Below are positions 60,761 to 64,000 of a stretch of DNA of 64,000 nucleotides, piece after piece. Numbering within the stretch: the first letter of the stretch is position 1; each line of letters starts with the position of its first letter. Both the position numbers and the translations under genes were made by a program. Source of the DNA: Rhizobium sp. P40RR-XXII (GTDB taxonomy: Bacteria; Pseudomonadota; Alphaproteobacteria; Rhizobiales; Rhizobiaceae); contig NZ_JABAII010000010.1 of the NCBI RefSeq assembly GCF_012641405.1, positions 161,238 to 225,237 on the forward strand. Reading direction: 5' to 3'. Under the pieces are notes generated by a model. It was given only the letters and a program-made list of their open reading frames with translations, ran no database searches and was not told where the DNA came from.

Positions 60761-61894
60761 TCAATTCGGGTTGGGACCAATCAGGAAATTGTGGGCGGCG
60801 ATGCTGGCCGCACCGCGCGCCCAGACATCAGTATCGACGCGCTGCGTGCGGATTGGTGTCTGGCCGGCATAGCGCGGCAAGACGTTCGCCTCGGCTGCCT
60901 GCCGCATCACGGTACCGAACAGGCCATCGAACCGCCCTTCGACATGGGTGATCAGGATCAGGCCTGGATCGTTGAACTGGATAAGATGGGCAATCGCCAA
61001 ACCGAGCGCGCTGCCGGCCCGATGCAGGATGCGGATCGCTACGGCATTGCCGAGCGATGCTTCCGTCTCCAAGTCGTTGAGGGATTGGCAGGCAAGGCCT
61101 TCAGCCTTCGCCATTTCCTTGATTGCCTTTAGCGAAGCCACGGTGTCGAGGCAGCCGCGCTTGCCGCAGCGGCAGGGCGAACCATTGGGCTCTATGGTGC
61201 AATGGGCAATCTCGCCGGCACCGCCATGGTTGCCGCGATAGAGCTTTCCGCCGACGAAATGGGCGCAGCCAATGCCGTTGCCGAAGGAAACGACGCTGAA
61301 ATTCCGCACGTCGCGGGCGCTGCCGAACAGTTTCTCGCTGACGGCAACCGCCTTGGCGTCGTTCTCGATGAAGGTATCGATGCCGGTCTTCTGCCTGATG
61401 ATGCCGGCAAGCGGCACGTCCTGCCATCCGAGCAGGGTGGATTTGACGCAGCTTGCCTGCTTTTCATCGACGAAGCCGGAAAGTGCGACCCCGAGACCTG
61501 AAAGCTTGCCATCGGCACTTTCTTGTTCGGCAAGCAGTTTCGGCAGGGTATCGGCGATCATCTCGGCGATGACATCGGGATCGCGCGACAGCGGCATGGT
61601 CTGGCGTGCGACGATGTTGCCGTTGAAATCGCTGAGCACCAGGGGTGCGGGGTCTTCCAGCAGCGAAATGCCGACGAAGAAGGCGCCCTCCGGATGCAGA
61701 TCCAGCAAGATCGATGGGCGGCCCTGACCGTATATCGTCTCCGTCTCCCGCAAGACGCCAAGGGAAATCAGATCGCGCGCAATTCCGCTCATGGCGGCCT
61801 TGCTTAAGCCCATGGACGCTGCCAGAACCGTGCGGCTCGAGGGGCCTGACTGGCTGATGACCCGCAAGAGCTGCTGCTGGGACGAGGTGAGCAA
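60761..61894 (-). CDS. ROK-family transcriptional regulator
   Basis: The 377-residue protein has an N-terminal winged helix (LTSSQQQLLRVISQSGPSSR, TVLAASMGLSKAAMSGIARD) and the ROK domain with GIGCAHFVGGKLYRGNHGGA, GEIAHCTIEPNGSPCRCGKR and GCLDTVASL, the CxCGxxGC zinc motif. The TTG at 61894 is the only plausible start, with GGAG 7-10 bp upstream. It stands at the head of the minus-strand block and in one operon with the M81 gene. ROK regulators usually sense sugars, so a sugar-containing signal is possible, but the neighbours are peptide-related. Confidence 0.9.
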   Translation of the reverse strand: MLTSSQQQLLRVISQSGPSSRTVLAASMGLSKAAMSGIARDLISLGVLRETETIYGQGRPSILLDLHPEGAFFVGISLLEDPAPLVLSDFNGNIVARQTMPLSRDPDVIAEMIADTLPKLLAEQESADGKLSGLGVALSGFVDEKQASCVKSTLLGWQDVPLAGIIRQKTGIDTFIENDAKAVAVSEKLFGSARDVRNFSVVSFGNGIGCAHFVGGKLYRGNHGGAGEIAHCTIEPNGSPCRCGKRGCLDTVASLKAIKEMAKAEGLACQSLNDLETEASLGNAVAIRILHRAGSALGLAIAHLIQFNDPGLILITHVEGRFDGLFGTVMRQAAEANVLPRYAGQTPIRTQRVDTDVWARGAASIAAHNFLIGPNPN

Positions 61895-62289
61895 TTCGGC
61901 GCTCCGCTGGAATTCCGGTTGGTTCCGCTTCAGTTAAGTTCAGAAAATGAACAAAGATGCGGAAGTTAATTCATTAAGGCGAAAATATATGATATCGTCA
62001 ATGGGCTTGAGGACCGCGGTCGAGCCCTTGGATCCGGACCCGTTGTTCCGAGATTTCAGGCCGAAGCGTCCGTCGAGAAGCAAAGCGTGCTCGCGTTTAA
62101 ACAGTTGACATCGACCGGCACCAATATGCAAAGCTTATTATAACGATTCCGCAGGCATCCGCCCTCCAATCGTCTCGTCCCTAGACTTTGATCCCAAGCC
62201 TTTGATCCCAGCAGCTAAGCGCTCGACCATGGCCTTAATCGTAGCCTGTGCGTCTTCGACATCGGGTGCAGCAGTCAGAAAGGAATGCC
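61895..62289. promoter_or_regulatory. 395-bp divergent gap between ROK and MFS genes
   Basis: No gene is seen. The palindrome TTAAT-TC-ATTAA (61966-61977) lies about 75 bp before the ROK start, in an AT-rich stretch, and could bind the ROK regulator. The right end holds AAAGGA, the ribosome-binding site of the MFS gene. No tRNA or riboswitch is recognisable. Confidence 0.4.
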
Positions 62290-63789
62290 ATGTCCAGCAC
62301 GGTCGATCGCTCGAAACGCCCGTTGGTCATCGTTTCGATCATGCTGGCGACCTTCATGGTCGCCGTGGAAGCGACCATCGTCGCAACCGCCATGCCGCGC
62401 ATCGTCGGTCAGCTCGGCGGCTTCACCTATTACAGCTGGGTCTTTTCGGCCTTTCTTCTGGCGCAGTCCACGACAACCGTCATCTACGGCAAGCTTTCCG
62501 ACATTTTCGGACGCAAGCCCATGCTCATCTGCGGGATTCTCATCTTCCTGGTAGGCTCGACGCTTGCGGGCTTTGCCTGGTCGATGGCTTCGCTCATTGC
62601 CTTCAGGCTGCTGCAGGGGCTTGGAGCCGGCGCCATTCAACCTGTCACGATGACGGTTGTCGGCGATCTCTATAAGCTGGAAGAACGGGCGAAAGTGCAG
62701 GGCGCGCTGGCCAGCGTCTGGGCCGTATCCGCCGTCATCGGCCCGCTTGCCGGCGGCATCATCGTCGATAATCTTTCCTGGGCCTGGATTTTCTGGATCA
62801 ACCTGCCGGTCGGAGTGCTCTCCATCGCCGGTTTCATCCTCTTCCTGCATGAGTCCGTCACCCCGCGCGAGGCGAAGATCGACTATCTCGGCACGATCCT
62901 GTTTTCGATATCGATCGTATCGCTGCTCGTCATCCTGACGGAGACCGATGCAGGCTTTGCGGTTCTCTTTCCCCTGGCGATCGTCTTCGTTGTTTCCGGC
63001 ATCCTGTTCCTGTGGCAGGAGCGGCGGGCGGCGGAGCCGATCATCTCGATCGCTCTTTGGAGCCGGCGGCTGATCGCGACCAGCAATGCCGCCACGCTGC
63101 TTGCCGGCATGGCGCTCATCGGCCTGACGACGGTCCTGCCGATCTACGTACAGGGCGTGCTTGGCCGATCGCCGCTCGAGGCCGGCTTCACGCTCACGAT
63201 GCTGATCGTCGGCTGGCCGCTTGCCGTCATGCTTGCAAGCCGGTTCTTCCGCACCTTCGGCATCCGCAGGACTCTCCGCGCCGGCAGCCTCATGTTTCCC
63301 TTCGGCTCGCTCTTCCTCCTGTTCCTGACGCCGGAGAGCAGCCCGGTGATTGCCGGCATTGGTTCGTTCCTGATGGGCTTCGGCATGGGTCTCATCAGCC
63401 TCACCAGCGTCGTGCTGGTACAGGAAAGCGTCGAATGGTCGATGCGCGGCAGCGCCACCGCGTCGATCATCTTTTCGCGCAGCCTCGGCAATACCCTTGG
63501 CGCAACCGCGCTCGGCGCGATCATGAATGTCGGTATCGCGCATTATGGCAGCGGCGAACTGGCAGCGAGGCTTCACGATATCCTCAGCCAGCCGACCGGC
63601 CTTTCCGATCTCGTCGGCGATCCGGCGATTCGGGGCGTCTTCAATGCCGCATTGCACTGGAGCTTCTGGGGTGTCGTCATCGTCGCCTTGACCACCTGCG
63701 CGACGATCTGGCTTATCCCGGTCACGCGTGACGCTGGTCGCAGAGCGCCCATGCCCAAGACGGATGCCCAGGACGCGATGACTCACTAG
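62290..63789 (+). CDS. MFS transporter of the DHA2 (EmrB/QacA) drug-efflux family
   Basis: The 499-residue protein has about fourteen hydrophobic segments, as in the DHA2 family, and the family motifs: LATFMVAVEATIVATAMPRI (motif D1-like), GKLSDIFGRKPMLICGI (motif A) and WAVSAVIGPLAGGIIVDNLS (motif C). It should export drugs or metabolites in exchange for protons. The ATG at 62290 with AAAGGA upstream is chosen over an in-frame extension to 62248. It is divergent from the ROK gene but shows no sign of belonging to the peptide system. A palindromic repeat starts inside its stop codon. Confidence 0.9.
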   Translation: MSSTVDRSKRPLVIVSIMLATFMVAVEATIVATAMPRIVGQLGGFTYYSWVFSAFLLAQSTTTVIYGKLSDIFGRKPMLICGILIFLVGSTLAGFAWSMASLIAFRLLQGLGAGAIQPVTMTVVGDLYKLEERAKVQGALASVWAVSAVIGPLAGGIIVDNLSWAWIFWINLPVGVLSIAGFILFLHESVTPREAKIDYLGTILFSISIVSLLVILTETDAGFAVLFPLAIVFVVSGILFLWQERRAAEPIISIALWSRRLIATSNAATLLAGMALIGLTTVLPIYVQGVLGRSPLEAGFTLTMLIVGWPLAVMLASRFFRTFGIRRTLRAGSLMFPFGSLFLLFLTPESSPVIAGIGSFLMGFGMGLISLTSVVLVQESVEWSMRGSATASIIFSRSLGNTLGATALGAIMNVGIAHYGSGELAARLHDILSQPTGLSDLVGDPAIRGVFNAALHWSFWGVVIVALTTCATIWLIPVTRDAGRRAPMPKTDAQDAMTH

Positions 63790-63839
63790 AGCCGGATGAT
63801 TTTAGGTCTGTTCGACCTAAAATCTGAATCCGCTCTAGA
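63786..63839. repeat. Palindromic repeat, probably also the MFS-gene terminator
   Basis: GATTTTAGGTC (63798-63808) pairs with GACCTAAAATC (63814-63824), and the flanks CTAGAGCCGGAT and ATCCGCTCTAG extend the stem with a few mismatches. The element begins at the stop codon of the MFS gene. Such long palindromes recur between genes of Rhizobium. Confidence 0.65.
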
Positions 63840-63849
63840 ATCAAAGAAG

Positions 63850-63900
63850 TAGGGCGTGATGTCGTCCGAAAATCGCCTACACTTTTCGGCATCACGCTCT
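63850..63900. repeat. Second rhizobial intergenic palindrome
   Basis: AGGGCGTGATG near the left and CATCACGCTCT at the right, with inner CCGAAAA and TTTTCGG, form an imperfect inverted repeat. The design, with GCGTGAT outer arms and a CCGAAAA core, resembles the repeat at 21850-21894. Confidence 0.6.
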
Positions 63901-64000
63901 AGGAGGTGTGGACTCTTGGGTTTCCAAGGCTGAGCAAATCAGATTCAAGACTGTCTTTTGGAGGCAGTCATGGGTGTTTTGGATCGTCTGATCCTTCGGG
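63901..64000 (+). mobile_element. Possible left end of an IS5-like insertion sequence
   Basis: After the repeat, an ATG at 63970 with GGAGGCAG upstream begins a frame MGVLDRLILR that runs off the window. This start resembles those of some IS5-family transposases in rhizobia as I remember them. Only ten codons are visible, and the inverted repeat cannot be confirmed, so this is a weak call. Confidence 0.3.

Noticed and set aside
62275..63786. A 503-codon minus-strand frame opposite the MFS gene
   Set aside because: It is rich in charged and low-complexity residues and is the shadow of the membrane helices on the other strand.

Overview
The window looks like a replicon of a Rhizobiaceae bacterium (Rhizobium or a close relative). 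The main evidence is a complete L-rhamnose locus in the gene order known from Rhizobium leguminosarum (rhaK-rhaU-rhaQ-rhaP-rhaT-rhaS-rhaR, divergent from rhaD-rhaI). Further support comes from the many ABC uptake systems, rhizobial RIME-like intergenic palindromes, and a 3' fragment of an alphaproteobacterial-type initiator tRNA. Homology calls come from reading motifs and family resemblance; no database search was run.

Bases 1 to about 24,000 are accessory DNA. They hold an AbiEi/AbiEii pair cut by the left edge, a 5'-truncated epimerase, a 3' fragment of tRNA-fMet that looks like an integration site, and a decayed mobilizable segment (ParD/ParE, a permuted NlpC/P60-like protein with a zinc-knuckle tail, a small membrane protein, an oriT-like cluster of stem-loops and a relaxase remnant). 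Next come a LysR-controlled amino-acid-type ABC importer with an MBL-fold hydrolase, a ureohydrolase and a broken M20 amidohydrolase. A mosaic of gene fragments and damaged toxin-antitoxin modules follows (DUF433/DUF5615, a second AbiEi/AbiEii, Phd/PemK-like). In three of the five modules the toxin frame is broken by a single-base shift while the antitoxin frame is open. Inside this zone lies a TetR-controlled cluster (Gfo/Idh/MocA dehydrogenase, DUF993 protein, sugar isomerase-like protein) with two matching 14-bp palindromes.

Bases 24,000 to 64,000 are orderly catabolic DNA. They contain a branched-chain amino-acid binding protein, an APH(6)-like kinase and the rhamnose regulon. Rhamnose is imported by RhaSTPQ, epimerised by RhaU, isomerised by RhaI, phosphorylated by RhaK and cleaved by the RhaD fusion protein, under the DeoR repressor RhaR. 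A gamma-glutamyltransferase and an HpcH/HpaI aldolase are divergent from each other. A LacI-controlled sugar cluster (isomerase, dehydrogenase, complete CUT1 ABC importer) follows. After a methyltransferase and a glutathione peroxidase comes a long minus-strand block for peptides: ROK regulator, M81/MlrC peptidase, FadR-type regulator, family-5 binding protein, DppB/DppC permeases, a second gamma-glutamyltransferase, a DUF1028 protein and a fused DppD-DppF ATPase. The window ends with a DHA2-type MFS exporter, rhizobial palindromic repeats and what may be the start of an insertion sequence.

Clear regulatory DNA includes the paired TetR-type palindromes, two LacI-type palindromes 89 bp apart, a symmetric pair of half-matching RhaR operator candidates over both rha promoters, a FadR-type inverted repeat, and several terminators and intra-operon hairpins.
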